64,000 nucleotides of DNA from an uncultured Acidimicrobiales bacterium (GCA_938029215.1 CALHFG010000070.1:1-64000); one strand, 5' to 3'. Shown: positions 34,659 through 44,078, numbered from the stretch's first letter. Numbers and translations are program-made. Notes: generated by a model not told the origin, from the sequence alone.

Positions 34659-35807
34659 CTCCAGCGCCTCCGCAGCCGACTCGAATGGCCCGGCGCTAAG
34701 CACCCAACCAAAGAGTTCATCGGATTCGAACCGCCACCACCGCAGGTCCGGGTCCAACCGCAGTTGGACCGGACCAGCGTGCATTGCGTTGGCACTCTTG
34801 CGGGCCTTGGCCCCGAGGGCTGCTTTGGCGGGCGCCAGCTGCTCGACCGAGGCCGGCCAGCTGGTGGTTGCTACCAAAACGCCTGGCTCGCCTCCTCGGT
34901 CCCATGCCGTTGCACCCGCCTCGAGCTCGGCGTCTGATCCGGCGAACAGCGGCGCGAAACGAGCGAGGCTCAGACCCTTCGACCGGCGTTCGGCGGCCCG
35001 GCGTAGCAAATCTGCGTCTCTCGATACCTCGAGACCGGATCGACCCGCACCGCCGAGTATCGCCATGGCTCGGCCAGCCGCATCGGCCGCAAGGCGTTCC
35101 AGCTCGCGGTTGTTGAGTCCCGAGTCGGCTGGTGGGGAGACTCGGAGTGGATTGGGTCGCCCGGCCTCGACCGGAAGGGGCCGACTGCTCGGCAACGCCC
35201 GCACCGATCTCGTGAACGCCTCGACCGACCCGTCCGAATCGTCAACTTCGACCGCGTCAGCCGTATCGCCCCCCGCCAATGCGTTGCGCCGCCTACGAAC
35301 CTCGTCCACGATGGACGCCCGATCTCGGCCCCGGAGGAAGAACAGCACGAACGGGTCGTCGTCGATGAGGTCCGCCGTGATGTAGCAAAGCGCAGCGGCA
35401 TGCTTGCACGGATCGCCGGAGTCAGGACATGAGCAATCCGGGGTGAGGTCTCCAGCGACGGGAAGAATGGCGGCTCCCGCTTCGTCGGCGTCGGCCGCAA
35501 GACCTTGCGGCAGGGCGCCAGACAGCAGCTCGGCGGAATACCTCGCTCGGGACACGATGATGTCGATCAGTTGATCCCACTGTTCGTCGCTCAACACGTT
35601 GACTCCGAGGGAACTGGCATAGGTGCTCGTCCCCCACACCCGTGCGTTCACGACTCCGGGCGCCACGTCTACCTCTTGGACCCGGTCCTGTCGGGCATAG
35701 GTGCGTCCTCGTGTCAGCCGGCCCTCGTGAGCAAACTGCGAGGTCTCCAAACTCTCGAGCCACGCCTTACCCCACCACGTTTGTCCAAATTTGCGCGTTG
35801 GGGCCAT
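34656..35807 (-). CDS. SWIM zinc-finger protein
   Basis: 383 residues. Near residue 125 the SWIM motif C-x-C-x(n)-C-x-H appears as CSCPDSGDPCKH. The N-terminal phrase FGQTWWGKAWLESLE is typical of SWIM proteins encoded beside SNF2 helicases. The remainder is Ala/Arg-rich without known motifs. The gene follows the SNF2 helicase by 46 bp on the same strand, the usual pairing, and the zinc finger may recruit the helicase to DNA or protein. Confidence 0.87.
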   Translation of the reverse strand: MAPTRKFGQTWWGKAWLESLETSQFAHEGRLTRGRTYARQDRVQEVDVAPGVVNARVWGTSTYASSLGVNVLSDEQWDQLIDIIVSRARYSAELLSGALPQGLAADADEAGAAILPVAGDLTPDCSCPDSGDPCKHAAALCYITADLIDDDPFVLFFLRGRDRASIVDEVRRRRNALAGGDTADAVEVDDSDGSVEAFTRSVRALPSSRPLPVEAGRPNPLRVSPPADSGLNNRELERLAADAAGRAMAILGGAGRSGLEVSRDADLLRRAAERRSKGLSLARFAPLFAGSDAELEAGATAWDRGGEPGVLVATTSWPASVEQLAPAKAALGAKARKSANAMHAGPVQLRLDPDLRWWRFESDELFGWVLSAGPFESAAEALE

Positions 35808-35853
35808 CAGATCCGACCCCGTTGGTCAACGTTGGTTACCAGTTCGATACGGC

Positions 35854-38670
35854 TCATAGGAGCGCCGTTTCGTCGAACTGAATGAGGGCGGCCAGTTCAT
35901 CGTTAGACAGGTTGCCGATCCACGCTTCGCCACCGGCCAGCACGCTCTCGGCCAGGTCTCGTTTTAGGGTGAGCATCTCGGCGATGCGATCTTCGACCGT
36001 CCCTGCGGTCACGAGGCGGTGGACGTTGACGGTCTTGTCCTGGCCGATCCGATACGCACGGTCGGTGGCCTGATCTTCGACGGCCGGATTCCACCAACGG
36101 TCATAGTGAATTACATGGCTGGCCGCGGTCAGATTGAGACCGGTCCCACCTGCCTTTAGCGACAGAACGAGCACCGGCAGGTCCCCCGACTGGAACTGGT
36201 CAACGAGCCGTTGACGTTCATTGACCGAACAGCCGCCGTGAAGGAAGCCAATCTCATAGCCTTGCGATCCGCAGTAGTCCGCTATCAAGTTCCCCATCTG
36301 CACATACTGGGTGAAGACCAGCGTTCCCTCCCCAACGTCGGCTGCCACGCTCAGTAGATCGGTCAGCGCTTCCAACTTGCCCGACCGGCCGGCGAGCGGT
36401 TCGGTCTCCCGGAGGTAGTTGGCTGGATGGTTGGTGATTTGCTTGAGGGCCGTCAGCATCTTGAGAACCAGACCCTGTCGAGAAATTTCATCGTCGGCCG
36501 AGCGAAGGTCGATGAGGCACTGATCTGCGACGGCCTTGTACAGCGTGATCTGCTCTTTGGTCATCGGGACAACAAGGTCGCGTTCCAACTTTTCGGGCAG
36601 CTCCGGGGCGATACCGGGGTCGGTTTTTCTGCGACGTAACAACAGCGTCGATACCAAGGCCTGCAGGCGTTTGCGAGCCTCCTGACTACCGTCCCGTTCG
36701 ATCGGCATGGCGAATCTGGTGCGGAACTCGCTCATGCTGCCCAGATATCCCGGCAACACCCACGACGCGATGCTCCACAACTCGAGAAGTTTGTTCTCCA
36801 CCGGAGTCCCGGTGAGGGCAAACCGAACCGAACCACCCAGTAGGCGCATGGCCTTTGCCGTCCTGGAGTTTGGGTTCTTGAGAGCTTGCGCCTCGTCGGC
36901 GACAACGAGGTTCCACGGGCGTTGCCCAAGCGCCTCGGCGTCGGACCGCACAACCCCATAGGTGGTGAGCACGATCGTGTTCGGGTCGAGACGTTCCGGG
37001 AGTGATCGCGATGACCCGTGGTAGCGGATGACGGTGGCATCGGGGACGAACTGGGCTGCTTCTCGCTCCCAGTTGGTGAGGACCGACGTGGGGCATACCA
37101 CCAAGGTGGGTCCACGAACTCCGGCGTGCAGAGCAAGAACCTGCACGGTCTTTCCCAAACCCATGTCGTCGGCGAGGATCCCACCGGTTCCTAGTGACAC
37201 GATCGATCGCATCCAGCCAAGGCCGACCCGCTGATAGTCCCGCAAAGTTGCATTCAATCCAGCCGGTTCATCCATCGGTTCGGGGTTGCGGAGCTTGGTG
37301 AAGTCATTGGCCGCGTCGGCGATGGCGCCCTTGAGCAACATGCTGGCGACGCCTTCATCCTCAAACGAGAACAGCCCTGACGAGGGGTTATCGCTCGACT
37401 GTGCGAGGGCAGCAGCGCTGAGGATCTGAGCGATCTCGGGAGCCGGTGGTGGCTCGGACAGACGCTTGCGCTGCGACTCATCCAGCACCACCCACTGGCC
37501 ACGGATCTTGACCACCGGCCGCTTGGCCGCCGCGAGCTGTTCTAGTTCGGTGTGGGTGAGCGTTATGCCGTTGAGAACCACCTCCCACCGAACGTCCAGC
37601 AGCGACTGCAGGTCGAGCACCGAGCGCAAATCCCCGGGCGGTGCGGCCGCACTGACGCGTGTGCGTTGTTCGATCGTGGCCGTGCCGCTCTGACCGGGCC
37701 AACGAACCTCGATGCCCGCGTTTCGCAAATCCGGGATGGCATCGAGGAACGAGAGCACATCGTCGTTGTGGATGATCACGCTGCTGGGAGCTACCTCGTC
37801 CATCGCTTGACCCAGCACGGGACAAATGAGGGAAGCCTGCCTGAGTCCGATAAGGAATTCACTCTCGGCTTCGTCACCCAGTACCGCCACGGCTTCGGCT
37901 GGTGCCTGCCAGAGCTCCTCGGCGCTGACGACGATCGAGCGATCCTTGGAGCTGCGTAGGCCAAGGTCCAGCAGCCAGGGTGCCTTGTTGTCTTCTTCGT
38001 CAGAAGGCGGGATGGCGCTCACTAGCAGTCGACATCCTGCGGCATAGGGCTGCACCAGTTCGGTAAGCCACGGTCGCAGGTGTGGAACTCTCATCCCCTC
38101 GGCGTCGGCAAAGGCCGGATTGCCGGCCACAACGGCGGCCGCAGGGGTGCGCACCATGCAATCGGCGACAGCGTCAAGAATCTGACCCAATACGACGGTC
38201 GGCTTAGCGATGCGCGCGGAATCGCCGGGCCGTTCGAGCGCTTCACAGTGAAGCGCGGGAGGCATGGCGTCGGCGATTCGATCCATATAGCTGGCATCGA
38301 CGGGTTCGATTGGGCCGAGGCGCCAGGTATCCCAACCGTCAGTGGTGATCCATGGAAGCAGCCGACCGCGCGCAATGAGATCGAGCCCAAGCCGCACGGC
38401 CATAGCTAAGGCATGAAAGCTCTGATGGGCATCGTCTGTCCGCGGCAGCTGGGCCAACCAATCGAGTGCTTGTGCCATCGGCACAACCTGCGCCCCAACC
38501 CGATGAACCTGCCCGTCGACTAGTGCGACCTCGATCGGTTCGAGTGATTGGTCATACAACCCGTCGACGGACTTCGGGTCCCAGATCGCGATGCGCGATC
38601 GGCGGGGCCGATCGGCCGGCAGGAACGTAACCCAAAGGTGTGGTGCGATCTCCACCAAGTCGGCTCCCAT
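35854..38670 (-). CDS. SNF2-family DEAD/DEAH-box ATPase
   Basis: 938 residues. A long N-terminal region (about 1-420) matches the SNF2-associated domain of bacterial members. The ATPase core follows with Walker A ADDMGLGKT, the Walker B box VVADEAQALKN, and a C-terminal helicase lobe with GTVEDRIAEML. Bacterial SNF2 proteins translocate on double-stranded DNA and may remodel RNA polymerase or other complexes. The ATG at 38670 shares one base with the TGA of the upstream MFS gene (TGATG), so translation is coupled; the TTG one codon earlier is less likely. The SWIM gene follows. Confidence 0.92.
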   Translation of the reverse strand: MGADLVEIAPHLWVTFLPADRPRRSRIAIWDPKSVDGLYDQSLEPIEVALVDGQVHRVGAQVVPMAQALDWLAQLPRTDDAHQSFHALAMAVRLGLDLIARGRLLPWITTDGWDTWRLGPIEPVDASYMDRIADAMPPALHCEALERPGDSARIAKPTVVLGQILDAVADCMVRTPAAAVVAGNPAFADAEGMRVPHLRPWLTELVQPYAAGCRLLVSAIPPSDEEDNKAPWLLDLGLRSSKDRSIVVSAEELWQAPAEAVAVLGDEAESEFLIGLRQASLICPVLGQAMDEVAPSSVIIHNDDVLSFLDAIPDLRNAGIEVRWPGQSGTATIEQRTRVSAAAPPGDLRSVLDLQSLLDVRWEVVLNGITLTHTELEQLAAAKRPVVKIRGQWVVLDESQRKRLSEPPPAPEIAQILSAAALAQSSDNPSSGLFSFEDEGVASMLLKGAIADAANDFTKLRNPEPMDEPAGLNATLRDYQRVGLGWMRSIVSLGTGGILADDMGLGKTVQVLALHAGVRGPTLVVCPTSVLTNWEREAAQFVPDATVIRYHGSSRSLPERLDPNTIVLTTYGVVRSDAEALGQRPWNLVVADEAQALKNPNSRTAKAMRLLGGSVRFALTGTPVENKLLELWSIASWVLPGYLGSMSEFRTRFAMPIERDGSQEARKRLQALVSTLLLRRRKTDPGIAPELPEKLERDLVVPMTKEQITLYKAVADQCLIDLRSADDEISRQGLVLKMLTALKQITNHPANYLRETEPLAGRSGKLEALTDLLSVAADVGEGTLVFTQYVQMGNLIADYCGSQGYEIGFLHGGCSVNERQRLVDQFQSGDLPVLVLSLKAGGTGLNLTAASHVIHYDRWWNPAVEDQATDRAYRIGQDKTVNVHRLVTAGTVEDRIAEMLTLKRDLAESVLAGGEAWIGNLSNDELAALIQFDETALL

Positions 38671-39833
38671 CAAATGACGACAGGTTCGGCCGGTGCCAAC
38701 TCGTAGGTGTGATCTGCCTTGTCGAGCAGATACTTGACCACGAACGCAACGGCCAAAATCATCGATCCGAAACCGAGGTAGAGCACCCGTGGACCGACGG
38801 CTTCGTAGACGATAGGACCAAAGAAGGCTGCGAGACCAGCCGACACGGCGCCGAAAGATTCGAGCAACGCTTGACCAGCGGCCGACTCCGATGCGCCCGT
38901 TTCACGAACGGTGAGAACCTGGCAGGAGGTGAAGGTGAATCCCTCGACCGTGGAATGCACCAGGCCTGCCAGCGTGAAGGTGATCAGGCTCGGGAAGATT
39001 CCATACCCCGCCACCGAAAACGCCGCAGCTCCCATACCAAGCACGAAGATCTTCGCCACGTTCGACCGCTCAACGAAAGCTCCGGCGGGCGCCGGGACGA
39101 GAACCAAAGGGGTTCCGATGATCAACAGCAAGATGCCGACCCTCGTGTTGCTGGCCCCGAGGTCTTCCAGATAGATGTCGACAACCGAATCAAAGACCCC
39201 GACCGCTCCGAACAGCACCGTGTAGCCGAGGACCGCGGCTCGCAACCGCGGTTTCTTAAGCAGCGCGACAACCGACGCCACCGTCATCTGAGAGGTCGAG
39301 ACGGGCGCTTTCCACGTCCATCCGATCAGCGGCAGGCCGACGATCAGCGACGCTACGGAGAACACGATAAACACAGTGGCGAAACCGAATCGCTCGAGCT
39401 GAGCAGCCAGTGGAGGACCGAGAATGAAACCGGCCACCGACGCACTAAGGAGCGCCCCGAGTTTCTTCCCGCTTCCTTCGATATCGCGGCCGATGATCGC
39501 CTTACGAACCGCAATTCCGCCGATACCAATGGCGACCCCAAGCATCGCCCTGGACAAAACAAAGTGCCACAGCGTGGTGCCGTAACCGAACGTGAGGTTG
39601 CCGGCCACAAGAAACAGGATCGAGCCAACGATGAGCGGTCCGCTCATCCCCTTGTCTGCCAGTGGAGAGATAAGAAACGTCACCGGCAACACGACTAAGA
39701 AACCCATTGATGCAATAAGACCGATGCCCCAATCGGGAAGGCTGTAGAGGTCCCGAATGTCGGAGAGAAAAACGAAGACGGCCCCAATGCTGGCAATCAT
39801 CAGGAACTGATACATGTAGGCCAGCCGGTACAT
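38670..39833 (-). CDS. MFS transporter
   Basis: 387 residues with about 12 hydrophobic segments and the MFS loop 2-3 signature as SPLADKGMSG. No substrate-specific motif was recognised. Its stop codon overlaps the start of the SNF2 ATPase gene (TGATG), an uncommon partner for a transporter. An ATG six codons downstream is an alternative start. Confidence 0.87.
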   Translation of the reverse strand: MYRLAYMYQFLMIASIGAVFVFLSDIRDLYSLPDWGIGLIASMGFLVVLPVTFLISPLADKGMSGPLIVGSILFLVAGNLTFGYGTTLWHFVLSRAMLGVAIGIGGIAVRKAIIGRDIEGSGKKLGALLSASVAGFILGPPLAAQLERFGFATVFIVFSVASLIVGLPLIGWTWKAPVSTSQMTVASVVALLKKPRLRAAVLGYTVLFGAVGVFDSVVDIYLEDLGASNTRVGILLLIIGTPLVLVPAPAGAFVERSNVAKIFVLGMGAAAFSVAGYGIFPSLITFTLAGLVHSTVEGFTFTSCQVLTVRETGASESAAGQALLESFGAVSAGLAAFFGPIVYEAVGPRVLYLGFGSMILAVAFVVKYLLDKADHTYELAPAEPVVI

Positions 39834-39955
39834 ACCTCTAGTGTCGCCGCTACGTGTGACAACGCCTCCCGAATTTCTCGTCAGATTGCGGATGAAGACG
39901 AGCCTCGCCCCGCCAATCCTTAAGTTGGGAAAAGGAAAGGTCGATCACTTGGGAA

Positions 39956-41230
39956 GTGAAGGTCCGATTCTCCATAGGTTCGCGTCGCGAGCACAACGTC
40001 CGCTTTGACGCCGGCGATTCAACGACCACGAAGAAGTCGCGTTCCAAAAGCAATCGCTCCCGAACGTTTGACACGAGCACCATCGAGAACGAGGACGCGC
40101 GATCGTTCGTCGAAGGTCTCTTTACCATCGTTGCGGGTGCCGCCAAGGAGGTGAAGGATCTCATTTCCGACTACGAGTCCAAGAGCGAAAACCCGGAAGA
40201 ACCTCACCGCGAAGACCCGAAAAAGACTCAGACCGACAACGAGGCCAGCCCCTCGACAAGTCCCAGCCCCTCGACAAGTCCCAGCACCCCCACAAGCGCC
40301 AGCACCTCGACAGGCCCCAGCACCTCGACGGGACCGGACGAGTCTGTCCGCGAGAATGGCGAGCCGCCCTCCCCGTGTGCTGCGGCGCTCAATAAGCTCG
40401 ACCTAGGCACGAGGACGATTGAGTGGCACCCGATCGGCGACCGGCACTACGGCATCGTCGAAGTGGTCGCGAACGACGATCAGTTGGGCCTCTGGAAGAC
40501 CATTCGTGATGGCCTCGGACCGGTTGGCTGCTACCCGATCCTGGTGGACCGCGACGGCCTAGAAATTTTTGAAGACGAAGCCCCGCAGCGTCTGGTTGTC
40601 CTGAACGAAGGTTCCGGCACAGACGATCGCATGTCGGTGCTCCGGCGGCAGTTCTTTGACCGCAATCCGTGGGCTCCCCAACTTCCGGTCTCAGAGTCAA
40701 GCTCCTATCGCGCCACCGTCTCCCGCTTTGGAAGCGGACCTAGAAGCGAGCAGCTGGCGGACCAAACGTTCCAGACCCAGGACGAGGTGGATCATTTTCT
40801 TTGGGAGTGGGAGCTTGAGACCTTCGGCCCCGAGGCGGTGCTGGAGGCCGGCAGACCAGACGACCTCCACTGGCACGAGTTTCCGGCCAACGAAGTCGTG
40901 GTGCTGATCCTTCCCGTTTCCGACGCAGCCTCAGCAACCCGCATCCTCGAGTTCTGGCCCACGCTCGATCACCCGGAATGGACAGACCCGCTGGGGAACG
41001 ACATCGCTGCCTGGGAGAAAGACTTCGGGGCTGAGCTGGTGGCCAACTACGGCACGATGCTCCAGTTCGTTGTTTCCCGTCCGCCTCAGGACCTGGCTAG
41101 CGCGTACGCGCTAGCCCACGAACATGCGACGGTCGCCACGGCGACGCTTCCGCTACCGGGAATCGAGACTCGCCACTATGCTGCCGACCTCGTGGGTCGG
41201 ACGCGGTGGCACCTGCACGATCGTCCGTAG
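39956..41230 (+). CDS. DUF4253-domain protein with repetitive Ser/Thr/Pro linker
   Basis: 424 residues. A basic N-terminus and an acidic, lysine-rich helix lead to a low-complexity Ser/Thr/Pro segment (about 98-125). A globular part follows; its C-terminal half (about 290-415) resembles DUF4253, with WPTLDHPEW and WEKDFGAELVANYGTMLQF. DUF4253 proteins have no assigned function. No signal peptide or membrane span is visible. The start is a GTG; support is only a nearby purine-rich GGGAA. Confidence 0.7.
   Translation: MKVRFSIGSRREHNVRFDAGDSTTTKKSRSKSNRSRTFDTSTIENEDARSFVEGLFTIVAGAAKEVKDLISDYESKSENPEEPHREDPKKTQTDNEASPSTSPSPSTSPSTPTSASTSTGPSTSTGPDESVRENGEPPSPCAAALNKLDLGTRTIEWHPIGDRHYGIVEVVANDDQLGLWKTIRDGLGPVGCYPILVDRDGLEIFEDEAPQRLVVLNEGSGTDDRMSVLRRQFFDRNPWAPQLPVSESSSYRATVSRFGSGPRSEQLADQTFQTQDEVDHFLWEWELETFGPEAVLEAGRPDDLHWHEFPANEVVVLILPVSDAASATRILEFWPTLDHPEWTDPLGNDIAAWEKDFGAELVANYGTMLQFVVSRPPQDLASAYALAHEHATVATATLPLPGIETRHYAADLVGRTRWHLHDRP
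40245..40334 (+). repeat. Five tandem 18-bp units encoding the Ser/Thr/Pro linker
   Basis: Units begin at 40245, 40263, 40281, 40299 and 40317, each starting CCAGC. The first two are identical and the others are diverged. The unit length is a multiple of three, so copy-number changes keep the frame. Confidence 0.85.
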
Positions 41231-41265
41231 CAGGCGATCCCCCGCGCTCTGGGCTACCGGGCCAA

Positions 41266-41271
41266 TACGAT
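41266..41271 (+). promoter_or_regulatory. -10 box TACGAT, leaderless start of the LLM oxidoreductase gene
   Basis: TACGAT, 6 nt (GCGTCC), then ATG at 41278. It decides this start over an upstream in-frame codon at 41206. Confidence 0.6.
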
Positions 41272-41277
41272 GCGTCC

Positions 41278-42207
41278 ATGCCTAAGCCATTTCGATTTGC
41301 CATCCAAGCGAAGAACGCCAACACCAAGGCGGAATGGGTGGACCAGGCGAAGAAGGTCGAGGACCTCGGGTACTCGAGCTTGAGCCTGCCCGACCACTTT
41401 GATGGCCAGCTCTCCCCCACCCCCGCGCTCATGGCGGCCGCCGATGCCACCACCTCGCTCCGAGTCGGTGCGCTGGTGTGGTGTAACGACTATCGCCACC
41501 CGGTGGTGTTCGCCAGCGAAATGGCAACGCTCGACATTCTCTCCGAGGGTCGCCTGGAACTCGGCATCGGAGCCGGGTGGATGAAGACCGACTATGAAGC
41601 GGCGGGGATGACCTATGACCGGCCAGGCGTGCGGATCGAACGCATGGTCGAGTCGATGCAGATCCTGCGTGGCCTCTTCGCCGAAGGTCCGTTCAACTTC
41701 GACGGCAAGCACTACAACATCACCGACCTCGACCTTCAACCCAAACCGGTTCAGTCTCCGGTACCCATTCTCGTGGGTGGCGGTGGTCCGCGCATGCTGA
41801 AGCTGGCTGGCCAACATGCCGACATCGTGGGCGTCAACCCCAATCTGAAGTCCGGCGCGATCGACGAAACCACCGTCGCCGACGCAACGGCGGAACGGTA
41901 CGCCGAGAAGATTGGCTGGGTGAAGGAGGGTGCGGGCGATCGCTTCGATGACATCGAGCTACAGATCCGGATCTTCATGACCATGATCACCGACGACCGT
42001 GACGGCACCGCCGAAGCGCTCGGTCCCGGACTCGGCATGAACAAGGAGCAGGCTCTGGCCTCCCCTCTCGCCGTTGTTGGAAACGTGGATCAGATCTGCG
42101 AGACCCTCATCGAACGGCGCGAAACCTACGGGTTCAGCTACATCACTCTGGGGGCTGAGAACATCGATAGCTTCGCACCGGTAGTCGCCAAGCTCGCGGG
42201 CACCTAA
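41278..42207 (+). CDS. LLM-class F420-dependent oxidoreductase
   Basis: 309 residues of the luciferase-like monooxygenase fold. Landmarks are YSSLSLPDHF near residue 34, ELGIGAGWMKTDYEAAGM near 95, and VPILVGGGGPRML near 160, which match the F420-using actinobacterial subgroup rather than FMN luciferases. The substrate is unknown. It implies that the organism makes coenzyme F420, although no F420 biosynthesis gene is in the window. It converges on the PanB-like gene with stops overlapping by 4 nt (CTAA). Confidence 0.88.
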   Translation: MPKPFRFAIQAKNANTKAEWVDQAKKVEDLGYSSLSLPDHFDGQLSPTPALMAAADATTSLRVGALVWCNDYRHPVVFASEMATLDILSEGRLELGIGAGWMKTDYEAAGMTYDRPGVRIERMVESMQILRGLFAEGPFNFDGKHYNITDLDLQPKPVQSPVPILVGGGGPRMLKLAGQHADIVGVNPNLKSGAIDETTVADATAERYAEKIGWVKEGAGDRFDDIELQIRIFMTMITDDRDGTAEALGPGLGMNKEQALASPLAVVGNVDQICETLIERRETYGFSYITLGAENIDSFAPVVAKLAGT

Positions 42208-43025
42208 CTCTCGAACATCTCCCGAAACGTCGCCAGTTCAGCGGCATCGATTCCAACGACTTCGGAGGCATCGGGAAAACTTCCGGACGCAACATCGGAT
42301 CGAAACGAGCGGAGGGCGTTGACCCGTTGCGTTTCGATCTCGGCGTAGAGCGAGGCAAGGTCGGCATAGGAACGGGCGTGCCGCGGAACGCGATCTCCCT
42401 CGCCGCAGATGTCGGAGCCGAACAGAAACTGGACATCGGCGTCGGGACCCGAACCGAGTGAAACTGTGACCAGGCCCGTCCGAGCGTTGATCTCGGTCAT
42501 GACCGCGGCTGGGATCAGCTCACACTCAACCCCGAAGGCGCCGGCCTCTTCCAAGCGCTGAAACTGCGCCCAGAGGTCAGCCGCCTCCGACGCAGTCTTG
42601 CCGACCCCTCGGACACCCCCGTACAGCGTTGACTTCTTCGGCACGAACCCCAGATGGCCCATGATCGGGATGTCCTCCGACGCAATGAGCTCAATGCAAT
42701 CCAACCGTCGAGCGCTTATCACTGCGTCGGCCCCAGCAGTCAGTGCACGAAAGGCTTCGGCCAACAACTCATCGGCAGTGACGGCTCCGTTGAAGTCGAT
42801 TGCGGCGGTGACAAACACGCGTTGGGAGCCGCGACGAACCTCCGACACAGCGGTGGACAGACACACCACCATCTCGATCCCCGCTTGCTCGGCGGCCGTC
42901 GCTTCCTGAGCGGTGGACGCTGTCACCTGCGTGAGCTGGGAACCGGCCTCCCGCAACGACCGCAGCTCGGCCACAGTGGTTGTTCGCTGGGCATCGTTGC
43001 CGGTGTAGTCGAGTATTCGGGTCAC
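42204..43025 (-). CDS. PanB-like (ketopantoate hydroxymethyltransferase superfamily) protein
   Basis: 273 residues from GTG 43025, chosen because GGAGG lies 5 nt upstream; a TTG four codons earlier is less likely. The PEP-mutase/PanB barrel is indicated by PIMGHLGFVPKKSTL, the EEAGAFGVECELIP segment containing the expected catalytic Glu, and SLGSGPDADVQFL. True PanB enzymes bind magnesium through two Asp and one Glu. Here the AAIDF Asp remains, but the first Asp and the Glu of the usual V-K-L-E-G strand are not evident. It may act on another keto acid or C-C bond. Assigning it to pantothenate synthesis is not safe. Confidence 0.65.
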   Translation of the reverse strand: MTRILDYTGNDAQRTTTVAELRSLREAGSQLTQVTASTAQEATAAEQAGIEMVVCLSTAVSEVRRGSQRVFVTAAIDFNGAVTADELLAEAFRALTAGADAVISARRLDCIELIASEDIPIMGHLGFVPKKSTLYGGVRGVGKTASEAADLWAQFQRLEEAGAFGVECELIPAAVMTEINARTGLVTVSLGSGPDADVQFLFGSDICGEGDRVPRHARSYADLASLYAEIETQRVNALRSFRSDVASGSFPDASEVVGIDAAELATFREMFES

Positions 43026-43060
43026 GTTTGCCTCCAAGTTCGTCCCCGGTAACTATGCCG

Positions 43061-43066
43061 TAAGAT
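43061..43066 (+). promoter_or_regulatory. -10 box TAAGAT, leaderless start of the 163-aa gene
   Basis: TAAGAT, 6 nt (CAAAGC), then GTG at 43073. Confidence 0.6.
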
Positions 43067-43072
43067 CAAAGC

Positions 43073-43564
43073 GTGAGCGCCGTACTGATTATCTTGCTCG
43101 TCATCCTGGGAACTCTGTTGGCGCTCGGCGTAGCTGCGATCACTGCAACGGTCCTTGGCGCAAACAAGGTTCGAAAGACCGTGAAGGGCAAGCAGGAACT
43201 CGTACCCGGCCACAAGAGTGCCGCCCCTCTGAACTGGAACGGATCACCCAAGCGCGAAGCGGTGCAACATCGCCGTCTGGTGAAGGCGATGACCCTGGCC
43301 CGATCGGTGCATAGTCCAGCCGAGGCGATGAATCTTGGCCAACAGGCGGTGCGGATCGAACAGGAGCTCGTGCGAGCCGCGCTCTTGCCCAAGGCCAACA
43401 AGAAGGCCGCCCTCGACAACACCGATGAACTGGTGAGTGCGGTGGAGGAACTGGCGGCCGGTGCGTTCGAACGCAACTCGTCTATGCCCACGATCCAAAC
43501 CGACCTATCCGAACTTCGTGAACGTCTCCAGTTGCTGGCCGAGGCACGCCGCGAACTCGGATAA
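43073..43564 (+). CDS. Single-span membrane protein with helical cytoplasmic domain, hypothetical
   Basis: 163 residues: an N-terminal hydrophobic segment at about 3-28, a short basic linker, then an all-helical domain with heptad-like leucines (about 60-160). No family recognised. Leaderless promoter 6 nt upstream. The DUF4240 gene follows after 19 bp and is probably co-transcribed. Confidence 0.75.
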   Translation: MSAVLIILLVILGTLLALGVAAITATVLGANKVRKTVKGKQELVPGHKSAAPLNWNGSPKREAVQHRRLVKAMTLARSVHSPAEAMNLGQQAVRIEQELVRAALLPKANKKAALDNTDELVSAVEELAAGAFERNSSMPTIQTDLSELRERLQLLAEARRELG

Positions 43565-43583
43565 CAATCTAGAAGGGACCAAC

Positions 43584-44066
43584 ATGACCGAAGACGAGTT
43601 CTGGCAGCTGATCGACCAGGCACGATCGTCCGGTAGCCCCGAGGGTCAGTTGGAGGAATTGCTGACCCCTCGTTCGCCGCAAGAGCTCGCCGAGTTCGAC
43701 GCCCACTTCAGAAATGCTCTTCGGGCGGGCTACAGCTGGGACGTATGGGGAGCGGGCTACGTTGCCGAAGGCGGAATGTCCGACGACGGTTTCGAGTACT
43801 TCCTGACGTGGTTGATCATGCAAGGAAGGGCCGCCTTTCAACAGGTGATCTCCGACCCCGACAGCCTCGCTGATCTCCCCGAACCCGAAGCTGGGTACGA
43901 GATGGAGGGGCCACAGTACGTGGCCGCAACCCTCTACGCCGATCGAACCGACGGGAACTGGCCCGATGGCCCGAGCAAGTTCAAAGAACTCGGCGAGGGC
44001 TGGGACTTCGATGACGATGACGAAATGGGTCGTCGTTACCCCCGGCTCACCGCTCTTCACGGCTGA
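43584..44066 (+). CDS. DUF4240-domain protein
   Basis: 160 residues from the ATG preceded by AGAAGGGAC. The start MTEDEFWQLIDQA and the later segment DGFEYFLTWLIMQG are the hallmarks of DUF4240, a family of unknown function frequent in Actinobacteria. It is acidic and soluble, with a terminal DDDDE cluster. An upstream in-frame extension would overlap the preceding gene and was not used. Confidence 0.85.
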   Translation: MTEDEFWQLIDQARSSGSPEGQLEELLTPRSPQELAEFDAHFRNALRAGYSWDVWGAGYVAEGGMSDDGFEYFLTWLIMQGRAAFQQVISDPDSLADLPEPEAGYEMEGPQYVAATLYADRTDGNWPDGPSKFKELGEGWDFDDDDEMGRRYPRLTALHG

Positions 44067-44078
44067 GACGGTTTCCTA

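Noticed and set aside
40245-40334. Possible CRISPR array
   Set aside because: Units are contiguous with no spacers, in frame and within a coding region; no cas genes are present.
42204-43025. Naming this gene panB
   Set aside because: Expected magnesium ligands are missing and no other pantothenate gene is nearby.
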